From positions 564,450,010 to 564,514,009 of the forward strand of contig NC_081413.1 of NCBI RefSeq assembly GCF_030272615.1: a DNA stretch of 64,000 bases. Reading direction: 5' to 3'. Position numbers and translations under genes: made by a program. Shown piece by piece: positions 1 to 11,958 of this stretch. Every line of letters begins with the position of its first letter. Positions within the stretch are counted from its first letter, which is position 1. The notes beneath the pieces are model-generated. The model did not search any database and had not been told where the DNA came from. It worked only from the letters and a program-made list of their open reading frames with translations. Origin of the DNA: Cryptomeria japonica (taxonomy: Eukaryota; Streptophyta; Pinopsida; Cupressales; Cupressaceae).

Positions 1-939
1 TAATAAATTCTCTATGCAACACAAATGGTCCACTCCTTACCCTTGAGACAACAATCAAATTGATGCATCAAATAAAATAATTGCAAATATTCTCAAGAAA
101 ATCATCATCAACACTATATCCACACCTTCATTCCTCCTTCCAATGCTTGTCCAAACATAAATTGATGGGAACTTACACAATTTTGTTTTTATTTATCTAA
201 ATAGTCACTGAACATAGAAAATAATAGGGCAACAAATAAATTAATTGATGTTTTTCTACATTGGTGATTTTCACTTGTGATAGAGAGAAGCCCTCAATCC
301 TCTTAGGCCCTTATGCTAAGGAAAATTTGGTTGTGAGCTCCAATATTTCTATGTGGAAGACTAGAAAAAGAAAGTTCAAGCTTGTCACCTATGAAGCATA
401 GCCATTCAATATGAGGTTGTATGCACCAAATCTACCATTAATGCACCCTAGTAAATTAGTTTTTCTAATTTTTATTAATTTCTCCATTTTTGAGGTCATT
501 GGATGTTGTGTAAGTCGATTTTCAAACTTTTCTACAAGATGATATTTTTAGGCCATTTTTTATGACTACTATAGAGTTGCATATAGGTTCAATAAACAAA
601 GATACAATCTTCAATCTCACACTTTATTTTGGATAACTTAAAATGAACCATTCACACTTTAATTTGGTGCTCATTAATTGAAATTGTTTGTTGTGTATTT
701 TATTCATATTATAATAAGTCGTGGCAATTGATCATTTATGCTCTTTCCTTGTTCCACAAGGTGAGATAAAAAATTAAATGCAACTTAAGCTATACCACTT
801 CATGCACCAAGGAAAATATATGTATAATCTCCCCCATGTTGCAAGATGATCCTAAGTGTTACATCCTTCTTTCATGAAATTTTTCATATTTTCCTAAATT
901 GCATAATTAGAGACATGATGATGTTAATTGAAGTTATTG
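1..939. other. AT-rich intergenic sequence
   Basis: No protein-coding, RNA or repeat structure was recognised here. It is AT-rich sequence lying left of the family F element. The last five bases before that element (940-944, GAAAC) are its target-site duplication. Confidence 0.5.
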
Positions 940-944
940 GAAAC

Positions 945-2859
945 TGTTGGTGTGATTAATTTATTTCACTTATCTCTAGGATATAATTACACTTTACGTA
1001 AGCTTACTTAGGGTATTGCATAGGATTAGTTGAAACATTTCTACTTGTGTAGGGGAAAAAGTGAGACTTATGGAAACCCTAATCCTACTTTCATACACAC
1101 TTATAGAATATGAAAGAGCCTAGGAAGGTAACACACTTCGACTACTTCTTTTGAGGAAGAGAGAGTCAAGGATAACCTCTTAGGGTTTCTATTCCTTTTC
1201 TACAAATGAGAGAGAGGAATGATTCAAAATGCAATTTACCCTAAAGTGCAAGTAAGGAAACAAACCCTAATCTAGAAATGCAAAATAGAAAACAACTGAT
1301 ATACTGCTAAAAAGTATAGATTAGGAAGAAAAATCAGAGGTGCACCTATGTCTAAAATTTGAGCCAAAATTTCTTGGATCAAGGTGCCATGCCATTGTCC
1401 CGATTCTGCAAGTCTGAAGCTGCAACTAACAGGATGGGATCTGTGTACTGCAAATTGTTGCACTACCAAATCTTGCTAAAAATAGTTAGGACTAGGGCAC
1501 CATGCCCCTGTCTTGGGCAAGACCAGGGCGCCAAGCCCCTGTCCTAGGGGTTTTTACTGAGATCTAAACCCTAGGACAACCTCTGTGTGCTCTGTCGGTC
1601 CTGAAACTTCCAGCGACCCTCGAATCTGAACCTATACCTGTAGCTGAAAAATAGGGTTTTAGGTGGCTATATAGGGTTTTGCCTTAGTCAAACCCCTATT
1701 TTGGTGATTTCCACCTCCACAAATAGCCAATAATATACTGAAAATGTGTGTTCTAGAACCTTGTGTGTGTGCAAGATCCTAAAATGAAAGCAAACAATCT
1801 AGAGCAACCCTAAAGAGTAAACCCTAATTGCTTTTAATTGATAAAGTAAATGCTCTAAATCCACGACGCAAAGTGATCTAAAGCATGAATACAAATAAAA
1901 ATTAATCCCATATAAAGACATGAAAACAACATGAAACCATACCCAACCCCAAGGGAGAGGTACAAGTCAATCTTCAGTCGGTGATCTCCTATTATTCTCC
2001 TACATCTTCAAAAGCCCCCAATTGATGGAATGATGCTTGATGAATGTTTGAAGGATGAATATTGAATGTTGTTGAAGACTTCAAAGATCTACTCTTTCAA
2101 TGCAAAGAAGACTCTTTATGCTCCAAAAACCTTCTCTTAGATTCTTAGAAGAAGACCCCTTCAAATGAAGAAAGAGAGCTCTTACGTATGAAACTCTAGA
2201 CCTTAATTTCATGTTTAGGCTGACCTAGGATTTGAATTTCCGACCAATATTTTGGGGTTAATAATTATTATATCATAGAATTATTATCCCTAAATTTCGG
2301 GAAAAAAGCTAAGGACCATGTGCACTTTCAACATGGTCCGACCAACTTTTCACCAAATTTTTGGGGTCATTAGATATGATGATATTAGAGCGAATCCCAA
2401 AGTTACAGCTGATTTCAAGGTGTTTTGATATATGAAATCAGGCCTTAAAGGTCAAAATAGGACATAATTAGGGTTTATGATTAAATAATTTATTGAAGGA
2501 ATAAAATGAAAAGTGGCACACTTAGGGTAAAGGGCCCAACTTTATAACAATTTACGACACTACACTACTTTAGATGGAATTATCTTTTCCTAGGGTGCAT
2601 TGTTACTTGTTTTGAGTGGTTGAGTTTTAAATAACTCCTACCTACCCTTGCATCTTATTGGGCCACATGTCATTATTGTGTGCTCTCTTTCCTTATTGCC
2701 TTGCCTTTATAAGTAGGCTCGTGTATAATGCATGCTGATCAATCTATTTGTATCTTGATGAGAATACAATCTGTCTTGTCACATATTATATCTCTCTTGT
2801 TCTTATGCTTTAAATTGGCTCTAGATCTTGGGTTTATACCTTCATATGAAATTATTACA
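945..2859 (+). repeat. 5' LTR of element F, split by a solo LTR
   Basis: The LTR runs 945-1045 and 2565-2859, and matches 4867-5259 along its whole length. A family B solo LTR (1046-2564) interrupts it. It ends ...ATTACA directly before the primer-binding site. Confidence 0.85.
1046..2564 (-). mobile_element. Solo LTR of family B
   Basis: This 1.5-kb block starts TGTGTAGGGGAAAAAGTGAG and ends ACGACACTACA. It matches the family B LTRs at 24134-32182, 36888-50260 and 54948-56520 in order and orientation. Shared segments include the 'gaatatgaaagagcctagg' stretch near its start and the 'agggtaaagggccca' stretch near its end. CTACT lies immediately on both sides (1041-1045 and 2565-2569), and no internal region is attached. 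It is therefore a solo LTR left by LTR-LTR recombination after insertion into the F LTR. The strand is assigned from the internal regions of the full B copies. Confidence 0.85.
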
Positions 2860-2871
2860 TGGTATTAGAGC
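2860..2871 (+). other. Primer-binding site, initiator tRNA-Met, element F
   Basis: TGGTATTAGAGC directly abuts the LTR end. It differs by one C-to-T change from TGGTATCAGAGC, the complement of the plant initiator tRNA-Met 3' end. Confidence 0.8.
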
Positions 2872-4854
2872 TTTTCGAGTGTCACTAGTTTGCCATTTGA
2901 GAGAATTTTGGTGCAATTTGGGGTTTTGCATTTCAAGGCTTTTTATTGTAGGTCATTATTGAAGCTGTTGGGTCAAATTTGAGGTTACCATTGGATTGAG
3001 GAGGTTTGATAAAGTCATAATTGCCTTTTTTTAATTCATATCCGACATCGAGGCCAAATTTATAGTCATTTGAAGGTGGAGGGTAGTTGCTTGATCCAGG
3101 AGCAATCTGCAATTTTAGATCACTTTGGGCCAAATCCAACATCACCATCATGTTCAGAAGGCTCGAGAACCCCACGGTCATCTGTTCATTCATCCAAATT
3201 GGCCATTGTTACTCCAAGCTGGAAAAAACTCCCCACCTCCTACCCAATTCACTCAATCAAAGAACACCCCTCAAAGGATGATGTGACACTTTATACTTAG
3301 TGCGTGTACAAGATTCTACTTGCAAATCGAGGCAAAGTGGACTTCTAATTTATAATTTACAACTGCCCCAATTAGGCCATAGCAGACTCAAGTGACTAAT
3401 GCAAAAGAGCAATTTAAGATCCAAGCATTACAAGTGCCAAAATGGGCAAAAATGACCATATGTTGAAAGTACAATTTCTACTCACAATTACTACCAACTG
3501 ATAGCATAGAAGTAGATGAAAAATCATGCACTTTAAAAAAAGGACACTTGAAAAGGAGGTCATACAAGCCTGAATAGAGCCCCAGAAGTTACATAAATGA
3601 GGATTGGATAGGTACAGATGTGAAAAAATCAAATTTCTAGAAAATCTGCCCACCAAAATAAAAAAAGACCACACCACTATGGAGAGCATGGAAAATTAGC
3701 CCAAATAAAAAAAATTGCTTGAAATTAATTTTTTTCTTTATTATTAGTAAAGTTTTTAATTTAATAAATTTTTATTAAAATAGTTTTTAAATAAGATTTT
3801 TAATTAAAAAAAATTAAAAAAATTCTTTATTATTTATTAATAAAGTTTTTTAATTAAAAAATGATGTTTTTTTCTTTATTTTCTAAATAAACTTTTTTTT
3901 TAATAAAAAGAAAAATCAATTTTTCTTTATGTTTTAATAAAAAAAAAATCTCATGGTTTTTAATAAATGTTTTTAATTAAACTTTTGTTTTTTTAAAAAA
4001 AAAATGTTGTTAATAAGAAAAATTGGGAAAACAATTTTTTTTTGTGTCCACCTATCATACCTGTATTGCAACATCCTCCAATTGATAGCCAAGGGGGGTC
4101 AATTGCTCCTACTTTTTTCTTGGCGACATACCAATCAAAGGCATCTTCATCTGCGGTTTTCCACAAGGCATATTTTTGGTGGCATCGTTTTTATGTTTCC
4201 AAACTCGTACTATGTCATGTTGTATTCTCTTGCATGAGCTATGTTGTACTCACACTAATATAAAGTGCCACACCTTTTTGTACTTTGTCATTGATGACAT
4301 ATTTGATGTAATTATCTTGTATTAAATAGATTAGGAACTATATTGTGAGACTTGGTACATGTCTCTAGTTGAGAATGTATGTAGTTTGAGTATCCAGATG
4401 ATGCTCATACAGGTTGTCTCCATGCTTGATCTCTATCATGTTGCAGTGAGTGATTCATCGGTCATTCTTCATCGATATTAATACCTAGTTTTGTCACACT
4501 TTGATATTCTTGGTGCAAAATTGACTCTATTTCTTCTTAATGGGGAGGAACATTGGTTGTCATCTTGGAACATCCTTGTAGGAGACTCTTCATTGAGGGG
4601 GACTTCATGGTCTCCCTCCTTCTCTCTTATGGGGGACTTTTTCCTCGCATTAGGTTTTTTTCTTCTCATTCTTCATTGAGAGAATTGTGTGTTTTCATCT
4701 CTCTTTTAAGGGGGAGTTTTTTTCCCATTGGGGTTTTCTCTCTTTCTCCATTTGTGAGAGATTGCATTGCATTTATTCATGGGTACCTAGCATGGCCTAG
4801 TAGCCACGACCCATCTTGCATTTTTATCTTAAGTCTACAATATCCTAAGTTGCA
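2872..4854 (+). other. Internal region of element F, no coding capacity recognised
   Basis: About 2 kb between primer site and purine tract. Short open frames occur but none resembles gag, protease, RT or integrase. Positions about 3706-4015 are a low-complexity tract of A and T runs. The 4560-4760 stretch is T-rich and holds several GGGGA-type purine patches, as is usual near the 3' end of LTR elements. Confidence 0.6.
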
Positions 4855-4866
4855 CTTAAAGGGGGG
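4855..4866 (+). other. Polypurine tract of element F
   Basis: CTTAAAGGGGGG lies immediately before the TGTTTGTG start of the 3' LTR, the expected plus-strand primer position. Confidence 0.75.
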
Positions 4867-5259
4867 TGTTTGTGTAATTAATTTATTTTATTTATCTCTA
4901 CCTGATATATTATACTTTACTTAAGCTTACTTAGGTAATTGTATAGGATTAGTTGGAGCATTTTCACTTTAGGTGGAATTTTCCTTTTGTAGGGTGCATT
5001 GTTATTTGTGTTGGGTGGTCGAGTTTTAATTAAATCCTACCTACCCTTGCATCTCATTGGGTCACATGTCATTATTGTGTTCTCTCTTTCCCTATTGCCT
5101 TGCCTTTATAAGAAGGCTCATATACATTCTATTTTGATCAATCTATTTACATCTTGATGAGAATACAATTTGTTCTTGTCACATATTATCTCTCTCTTGC
5201 TCTTGTGCTTTGCATTGGCTCTAGATCTTGGGTGGCTACCTTTATATCCAATTCTCATA
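4867..5259 (+). repeat. 3' LTR of element F
   Basis: Direct repeat of the 5' LTR (about 393 bp), ending ...ATTCTCATA where the left copy has ATTATTACA. The flanking GAAAC fixes the end. Confidence 0.85.
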
Positions 5260-5264
5260 GAAAC

Positions 5265-5742
5265 ATCAATTTGATGGAATCATGGAATAAAAGATATTAA
5301 TTCTAGCAATTAATGCTTTGTCAAATGGATACCTTGTATAGTACAAAGATTATGTCTAACTACCTCCATATGTCTAAGTGGATGCAGAAGATTCTATCAC
5401 CCTCAGAGAAAGGAGGGAGAGTATCATTAGGGAACGAGGAGAAGACATGGGAAGAGGTCAAAGTTGTCACCATTTCCAAGATCCTTGAGATAAGTATCCC
5501 TTCAAGTTTGACTAGTTACCCTAGAGCTGTTAGGGTCATGTTAGTAATATGTCGTTAAGTTGTCAAGTCCCCATCAACCAGTTGATTTGGTCAAGGATTG
5601 TCTTCTTTATGTTAACCATCTACAATATAAAATCTATTTATATTTTTTGACTTACACTTATATTTTAAATGATATACGTGTAATGAAATTTATGTTTAGG
5701 AGTAACTTAATACTCAACCAACTTAATTATCTTCATTAACAA
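5265..5742. other. Host flank left of the microsatellite
   Basis: AT-rich sequence with no supported gene. An 81-codon open frame at 5313-5558 has no recognisable motif. This is part of the original locus into which the large elements inserted. Confidence 0.4.
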
Positions 5743-5772
5743 TGTGTGTGTGTATACATACATATATGTATG
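5743..5772. repeat. Left shoulder of the split microsatellite
   Basis: A GT/TA-rich simple repeat ending in GTATG immediately before the Tat element. It continues at 23090 after the element with GTATGTATG, so GTATG is the 5-bp target-site duplication. Confidence 0.8.
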
Positions 5773-7220
5773 TGTATGCAGGAAAAGCGATGCAATGAAA
5801 CAAAAATTACAAAATTCAATGACTTGCCGACACACCAATGGGACTCTTGGTGCAAGTTATGGAGCTATGTGGAATAGATCAACTTCCCAAGGGGTGTTCC
5901 ATTGTTCTCTATCTCACAAGACCCCTCAAGCCAATGCCTTTTCTCTCAGATCACTGGGCAAAGTGACTTAGGGATGACAATCATGAGAATGAGGGATGCT
6001 TTTGATCAATCTTAGTATGAATGCATCCTATCTAAGCATGATTTAACAAATGAACTAAACTAGTGATGATAAGATGAAAAGATTAGTGAAATACTATCCT
6101 AACATGATATACTAGTTTATATGATTAACTAAGATGATAGAAATGCTTCTAAATTGCTTATTAGATTTATTTCTATTTCAAAGAGAGACTAAATGCTTGC
6201 TAAAAATGAGTATAAGTGTGATGCTAAAGACTTGAATTATCAGAATGAGGGAATGAGGGCTCTATGTATAGTGAAAATATGGCAATGGATAGTCAAGATT
6301 GGATGATCTTATCAAGGGCCAGGATTGAAAGTTATCAATCCATGTTTACAATTCTCACCAATGAAATGGTGACAATTGTAAACATATGACTGCTAGAGAG
6401 GAGATGTAAGAAGCATTAAATGCCAAAGAAGACCTCATGGTTACCTTAGGAGGTAAGGGTTAAGGTTAGGTTAAGATTACCCATTGGATAAAGCTTTTAC
6501 CCAAAGGATAAACTCTTGTGCAAGGGTTAAAGGGATAACCATGGTCAAAGAAATGAATGCTTGATGAGACCCCTAGGTTAGATGAGGGTTGAGTTAGGAA
6601 AAAACTCTCTAACCATGCCCCAAAGGGTTAGTTAACCATTAATGGTTTGAAAGACTTTGGGGACAAATTTGTAAGAGTCCTTCCAAATTTGAGGGTATTC
6701 AACAAGTTAGCTTGTTGAAGGCATAAAGGCTTTAATGCCTTTGGAAGACTTTACTCCAAATTTGAGAAGTGACATCCTCAAATTTAAGGAAAGGGGATAA
6801 TTGAAGGGTTTAGGCTAATTGATTAGGATTAGATAGGTTCTAGAAGAATTTAGAAAGGGGATTTAGGAGGCAAGTGGGTGGGGGATAATAGAATTAATTA
6901 AAATAAATTGCTTTATTTCAATTGTGGTTGCAAGTGGAAGATTTAAATAAATTAGATTTATTTATTTAGAGTGAACAATTTAATTAAATGTAAATTTAAT
7001 TAAAAGTAGAGAGAAGGGATTTAATTAAATAAAATGATTTATTCAATTAAATGACATGAAAGGCTTAGGTGAATTTAAATAAATAAATTGAATAATTTAT
7101 TTAATCAAATAGAGGAATGTGGATGATTTAATTAAATTAGATTTAACTAAAATAGAGGAATGAGAATAAAAAGAACATTAAATATTCATTTAGGAATGTG
7201 GTCATTTTTATATGTCTACA
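5773..7220 (-). repeat. 3' LTR of the Tat element
   Basis: On the + strand it begins TGTATGCAGGAAAAG and ends ATGTCTACA. It matches 22176-23089 closely up to about 6655, and again over the last 25-30 bases. The intervening 540 bp (about 6656-7190), rich in AATTAAAT-type tracts, is present only in this copy. The short open frame at 5744-5971 is a chance frame in the LTR, also seen in the other copy at 22144-22374. Confidence 0.9.
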
Positions 7221-7238
7221 TTTTGCCCCTCTTTGAAG
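7221..7238 (-). other. Polypurine tract of the Tat element
   Basis: Read on the - strand this is CTTCAAAGAGGGGCAAAA, directly before the TG start of the 3' LTR. Confidence 0.85.
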
Positions 7239-7560
7239 TGACATGTATGCACATGTTGATTCAAAGAAAATTGATGTGTTGTCAAAATTTGATCAGTGTG
7301 ATGTCATGTATCGAGATGTCAATGTCATGCCCTATATTTGATAAATGATGTTGATAATGCCCCCTCGGGAGATGAATAAAAAAAAAAAGAAAATTTAGTT
7401 GATTTGATAATTATTGTAGATTTGATCGCATTTTAAAATTTTTGTCTATGTTGAATGCGCCAATTTGATTCATCTCCCGATAATGTTGTTTATTAGGGTC
7501 AGAAGCGAGACCACGAGCAACATATATGTCTCACCCCCTAACCCTAATTTTCGTTTACCC
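7239..7560 (+). other. Spacer between 3' LTR and the antisense gene
   Basis: About 320 bp with no coding signal. It contains an A-run at 7379-7390 and a telomere-like CCCTAACCCTAA box at about 7536-7547, just upstream of the TATA box. Such telo-boxes are known plant promoter elements, so this is the likely upstream promoter of the antisense gene. Confidence 0.45.
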
Positions 7561-7567
7561 TATAAAA
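7561..7567 (+). promoter_or_regulatory. TATA box of the antisense PMD gene
   Basis: TATAAAA lies 75 bp before the ATG at 7642, on the + strand, and follows a CCCTAACCCTAA box. The spacing fits a plant core promoter with a short 5' UTR. It would drive transcription opposite to the retrotransposon. Confidence 0.55.
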
Positions 7568-7799
7568 AGGCAAAAAGTGATTTTATTTGTATCATTTGTG
7601 CTTGTTGACTTTGGAGAAAGTGACATTTGGAGAGAGACAAAATGCCAGTTCCCTATGCTTCTCATCGATTCAAGCGCGTTCATCGATACTGGAGGCCCAC
7701 TACGTATGGCCCACCTGTAAGTCATCGAATTTTGCCCCTTTTTTCTTTTTGTTTTGTCATTTTTGAGCACGTTTTTTATTGTTTATGCCGGGTTCTCAC

Positions 7800-8110
7800 A
7801 GGTTAGCGTGTAGGGTATGCATCGTAGCACATATGATAAAAACTGTAGAGCATAGATTTTTAAAATTAGGGTAGCGTAAGAGTTAAGTTGCGTAGCACGT
7901 AGACAGTGTAGGCTAGCACATTAGGTATTTTTAGTGCATAGGGCTAACAGGATAGTGCATAGGGGGTAAAGGGTAGCGCATAGGGTTAGCAGGGTGGCGC
8001 ATGGGTAGAATAGGGTAGCACATAGGAAAAGTTTAGGGCATAGGGTAAAGTCGGCAGCGCATAGCGGAGTTTGGCTAGAGCATAGGTGGTAGCTTGGCAC
8101 ATAGAGAAAA
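7800..8110 (+). repeat. Clustered TAGCGCAT-like short repeat
   Basis: Variants of GTAGCGCATAGG recur every 20-35 bp (for example near 7967, 7997 and 8057). The reverse complement, ATGCGCTA, is the core of two clusters in the leader of the same element (19965-20330 and 21830-22100). Confidence 0.65.
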
Positions 8111-8389
8111 ATTCTTAGCTCGTAGGCATAAATTGTAGTGGAAAGTATGATTTTGTGAGGTATTTTGAGAGGAATGAAGATAGGTTGGGGTAAGTAGGTG
8201 TTTGCCAAGTTTTCCTGGATGGGTGCGGTAGCCAATCTGCGTGCCTGCTGTGCAGATATGTGTGTCGTTTTGATAAATTTTTAGATTTATCATTTATTGA
8301 ATTTCCAAGTTGATTGTTTGAATGGTGATCTTGATGTGTCTGTTGTTTTAGATCTTTGATTTGTTTTTGTCATGAATATGATGTCCGAT

Positions 8390-8875
8390 ATGAGTTCCGA
8401 TATGGTGTCTAATATGAGTATGTCGATATGGGTTTTGTTTGTTTGATATGGAATCTTGATATGGATTTTGATAGATAAAAACTTGATTTGATTTGCGTTG
8501 TTTCAAGTTGATATGAATGGTGATGTTTGATATCGTTGATGTTTGATATGAAACTTGATTTGATATTCATTGTTTCAAGTTGATATGAATTTTGATGTTG
8601 ATATGGATTTGATATGAAACTTGATTTGATTTTCAGTGTTTCAAGTTGATATGAATTTTGATATGTTGATATGGATTTGATTTGATGTGGGAACTGATAT
8701 GAAACTTGATCTGATATTCAGTGTTTCAAGTTGATATGAATCTGATGTTGATATGGATTTGATATGATGTGGGAACTAATATGAAACTTGATTTGATATT
8801 CAGTTTTTCAAGTTGATATGAATTTGATGTTGATATGGATTTGATTTGATGTGGGAACTGATATTGGACATGTTT
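8390..8875 (+). repeat. Degenerate tandem repeat, GATATG-rich
   Basis: Units of roughly 60-90 bp repeat the pieces TGTTTCAAGTTGATATGAAT, GATGTTGATATGGATTTGA and GATGTGGGAACTGATATG. At least five copies fill the 3' half of the predicted intron. Confidence 0.75.
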
Positions 8876-10825
8876 TGTTTGTGACAGGAGCGACTTGGGG
8901 TTCTTCAGTCGTGAGAGCTATTTCCAAGGTCGTGGTCTCTGATTCCACGATTGACATAGGCAGACAGAGATATCATTGAGAGATGCAAATTATCCTCTTT
9001 ATTAGAGATGCCCTAATATATCATTAACTAGGGTTTATTGACAGCTTTGGCAGAGAGGTGGCATAGTGACACCAACACCTTTGATTTGGCGATAGGTGAG
9101 ATTACAGTCACACCAGAGGATTGCTATTGAATTTTGCGGATCCCTGTGGTAGGTGCACTATTTCCATATGAGCAGACTGAGGAGGGTGGGATAGAGGCGC
9201 TTCACCAGATTTTGCATGATGATATGATTTGTGGGTATGAGATCCCTTGGTAGGAGTTTATTGATTTGTATTATGCCCCACTACCATCAGTACTGGCAGG
9301 TTTTGTAGGTGGCTTCTTGTGTCCCGATCGTAGGTCGAAGGGACTGGTAGTGGGATGGGGGTTGGTCTTAGAGGATATGGTGACACAGGGTCACCGATTT
9401 GTATGGGGGTCCGCTATGTTGGTCCACTTATACAAAGATTTGCATCAGGTGGTGTACTTGGGGTATGGCAGTTTATCAGCTAGGGTTACTTTGTTATAGG
9501 TATGGGTGTGGGAGCACATTCTCGCAGTGAGGCCACTTGCAGAGAGGGATAGGCCGGTTGGGCGCGCCTATGCATATGGATACACAGGGATAGTTGTCCA
9601 ACGTAAGTTGGGAAAACTAGAGCATTGGAGGAGGGTGCTTGATGATATTGATACGGTTGTTTGGAGATCATATATGGAGTGCAAGGTGTGGGAGGAGGAT
9701 GGGCTAGAGATGCCCTATGTATATATGTCCCGATTTCTGATAAGGCGGACGCCATTTATGATCGAGAGATTCCTGCACAACCGAGTTCAACAACAGTATG
9801 GTCAACAATAGGGTATACCATAGGGAGCATGTTTATATGCTCGACGGAGGCAGGATGTGCCATAGTGGGGTTCGACCATTGATAGTGTTGTGGCAGTTGA
9901 GGAGTACATGCACCTAGCTGACTAGATATGGGACTATGACTACGGGGTAGTGGATGTATGGATGGCGAAGGAGTTCTCAACGCTCTTTGTTGCTCATGTT
10001 GTAGCCCGGATATCTGATCCAATGGAGATGATTTTTGCTTTTGATGACGATGAGGATGAGCAGCCTGAGAGGCTAGGTAGATAGAGAGAGGAGGGAGAGG
10101 AGCTCAAGGAGGGAGGAGGGGATGGTGGAGGTGATGACAGTGGAGATGGTGGAGGAGGTGGCCGAGGTCGGCATGGAGATAGAGCAGGGAGAGGAGATAG
10201 GGGGAGGAGAGGAGATAGAGGAGGAGTTGGTGGGGATAGAGGGATGTAGGGTGATAGAGGAGGAGATTGTGGGGATAGAGGGATGCGAGGAGAGAGAGTA
10301 GTGCGGTGAGTAGTGGAGGAAAGAGGGAGAGGAGTTTTGGCGATTGGAGGTGGTGGTGGGCAAGCAGGGGAGGTTATAGCAGTTGTGGGTGGGATGGATG
10401 ATTTTAGACGGCCCACCTAGAGGAGGAGGTAAGATGTGCTACCCCCACCAGTGCCAAGGATAGGGAGAGGGACAGGGGGTACCACGACATAGGTACCCCT
10501 CTAGATTCGGATTCCCACTCACAGAGAGGATGCTCGGATTATATCTTTACATTTGTCAATGCAGCATCTACAGACACAAGTACTGGTGCAACAACGTCAG
10601 ATTACACAGATCATCACAGAGCGGGACATGGAGAGAGAGCATCGCAGTCGAGCAAAGGAGCTTGCAGAGAGTGACAACGGGTCCCTTGATGTGAGACACA
10701 CTGAGGGAGATATGACACACTACCATGGCGGTCAAGTACTATATATATACGACATTGATTTCCTGGATCCACATGTGATGTGTTTTATGGATGATGCTTT
10801 ATATATGAATTTGATGATTCTATGA

Positions 10826-11958
10826 TGATGATGCAATGCTTAGATAAATGTGTATGATTTGATATTTGATGGATATGATTGGATGATGCATGATTTATGA
10901 TATGTGAGATGTATCATGAAAATGAGATGTATGATAATGATATGCTGTGAGATGTATCTTGAAAATGAGATGTATGATAATGATATGTAACTAATTGTAA
11001 AATGATATGCAACTAATTGATCATCCTCATTCTCTTGTTTGTCATTCCTGTATAGTCACATGTTGTTGCTTTCTTTGTGTTTATCATCATTGAGATGTTT
11101 GGATATGTTGAAAATTTATACAAGCATAATGGTATAATTGAACCATAATGACCTGAGAAAAATTTACATGACTTTTGATATTGTAAGATGGCACAAGTGT
11201 TGAGGTATAATTGAACCAAGATGACTTGAGCATTGTTTGCGTATAAATAGACAAGATTAAACCATTTGTATGCGCAAAGTGGAATCATGTCTTCAGTGAT
11301 ATGCTTTGAATCATGTCTCAAGACAAGTATTTTCACAGTACAAGTGATCGCCTCATAGACAAAAAACTAAAAAAAATTTGGGGTCCCAATCACTTTCTCT
11401 AGCTTGATGCATCATTGAGAAAATTTAGGAGATCCAATAGTTCAAAAAGAGTTCAAGTGCAAAAATAGTCAAAACTTCATGCAAGATGTAAACATTTTAT
11501 ACTTCAGAAAATTATCCATCATGTGTTGTGAATTTGTTAAGTGTATCAATGTCTTGTCCTCTTGATTGCTGAATTTGGGTTGGATATGATTCTCTTGGCT
11601 TGCTGCAAGTTTTGACATGAAAAAATGTAGATCAATGTTTCCCCTAGCTAAATTTACGACCTGGCGTGGATATGTACAATGATTACCAAGCCATGGTGGG
11701 ATACGATGAAATGATATTTGGATAAGCAAGGATAGTGACTACGCTAAGTATGTCCTAGATAATGCTATTTTGATAAAGTGTTGGGCGATGGCCGGTGGTG
11801 CTTGATTGTGGATATAAAAGTTTGAGAGTAAACATAGATAGAGGAGCTTTTCTCTCACAAGTAGTGCCTGTTGCCAGGTTTTCACCATTTGTTTCTATTG
11901 CATCTTTTTGTATTTTTTTGATTTTTTGATTTTTTTGTATTTTTCACTTTTCTGTGCA
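10826..11958. other. Spacer between antisense gene and integrase
   Basis: About 1.1 kb separates the 3' ends of two converging frames, the PMD gene (+) and integrase (-). It starts with GAGATGTATNATGAAAATGA-like repeats (about 10905-10995), and I see no gene. It would contain the 3' ends of both transcripts. Confidence 0.5.

Larger units (their letters stand above)
945..5259 (+). mobile_element. Non-autonomous LTR retrotransposon, family F
   Basis: Two direct repeats of about 392 bp (945-1045 plus 2565-2859, and 4867-5259) both begin TGTTKGTGTRATTAATTT and share their whole length, including the motif ACCCTTGCATCT. The left one is followed at 2860 by TGGTATTAGAGC, one base from the usual initiator tRNA-Met primer site. 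The right one is preceded by the purine tract CTTAAAGGGGGG. GAAAC flanks the element on both sides (940-944 and 5260-5264). This gives a complete, + strand element whose 2-kb interior encodes no RT, integrase or gag that I can recognise. It therefore depended on another element's enzymes. The primer site and the style of the 3' region suggest a Copia-type deletion derivative, which is inference. Confidence 0.85.
7717..8887 (+). other. Predicted intron of the antisense PMD gene
   Basis: The donor is CCT|GTAAGT at 7717, the acceptor TTTGTGACAG ends at 8887, and the phase is 0. The joined reading leads directly into PMD-like sequence. The intron is 1,171 bp. It is filled by two repeat arrays: a TAGCGCAT-like motif at about 7800-8110 and a degenerate GATATG-rich tandem repeat at about 8390-8875. 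Confidence 0.65.
7642..10825 (+). pseudogene. Antisense plant mobile domain (PMD) gene, two exons, decayed
   Basis: Exon 1 (7642-7716, 25 codons) starts at an ATG in the context ACAAAATGCC. Exon 2 (8888-10825) is one uninterrupted frame of 646 codons including the final TGA, and the predicted splice joins the two in phase. Around residues 78-330 the translation matches the plant mobile domain, for example ERWHSDTNTFDL near the start and KLEHWRRVLDD in the middle. The PMD (as in MAIN-like proteins) is shared between host genes and transposons, and its biochemical role is not settled. Residues about 430-520 are an Asp/Gly/Arg-rich tail, and about 581-620 a Gln/Glu-rich likely coiled coil. Eighteen internal stops (13 TAG, 3 TGA, 2 TAA) break it and there is no frameshift. 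It runs opposite to gag-pol, between integrase and the 3' LTR, the position known for extra ORFs in Tat elements. Confidence 0.8.

Noticed and set aside
5744-5971. 75-76-codon ORF conserved between 5744-5971 and 22144-22374
   Set aside because: Conservation is explained by the two places being LTR copies of the same element. There is no other sign of coding.
7921-8293. 104- and 72-codon ORFs on the - strand
   Set aside because: They are reverse readings of the TAGCGCAT repeat cluster within the predicted intron.
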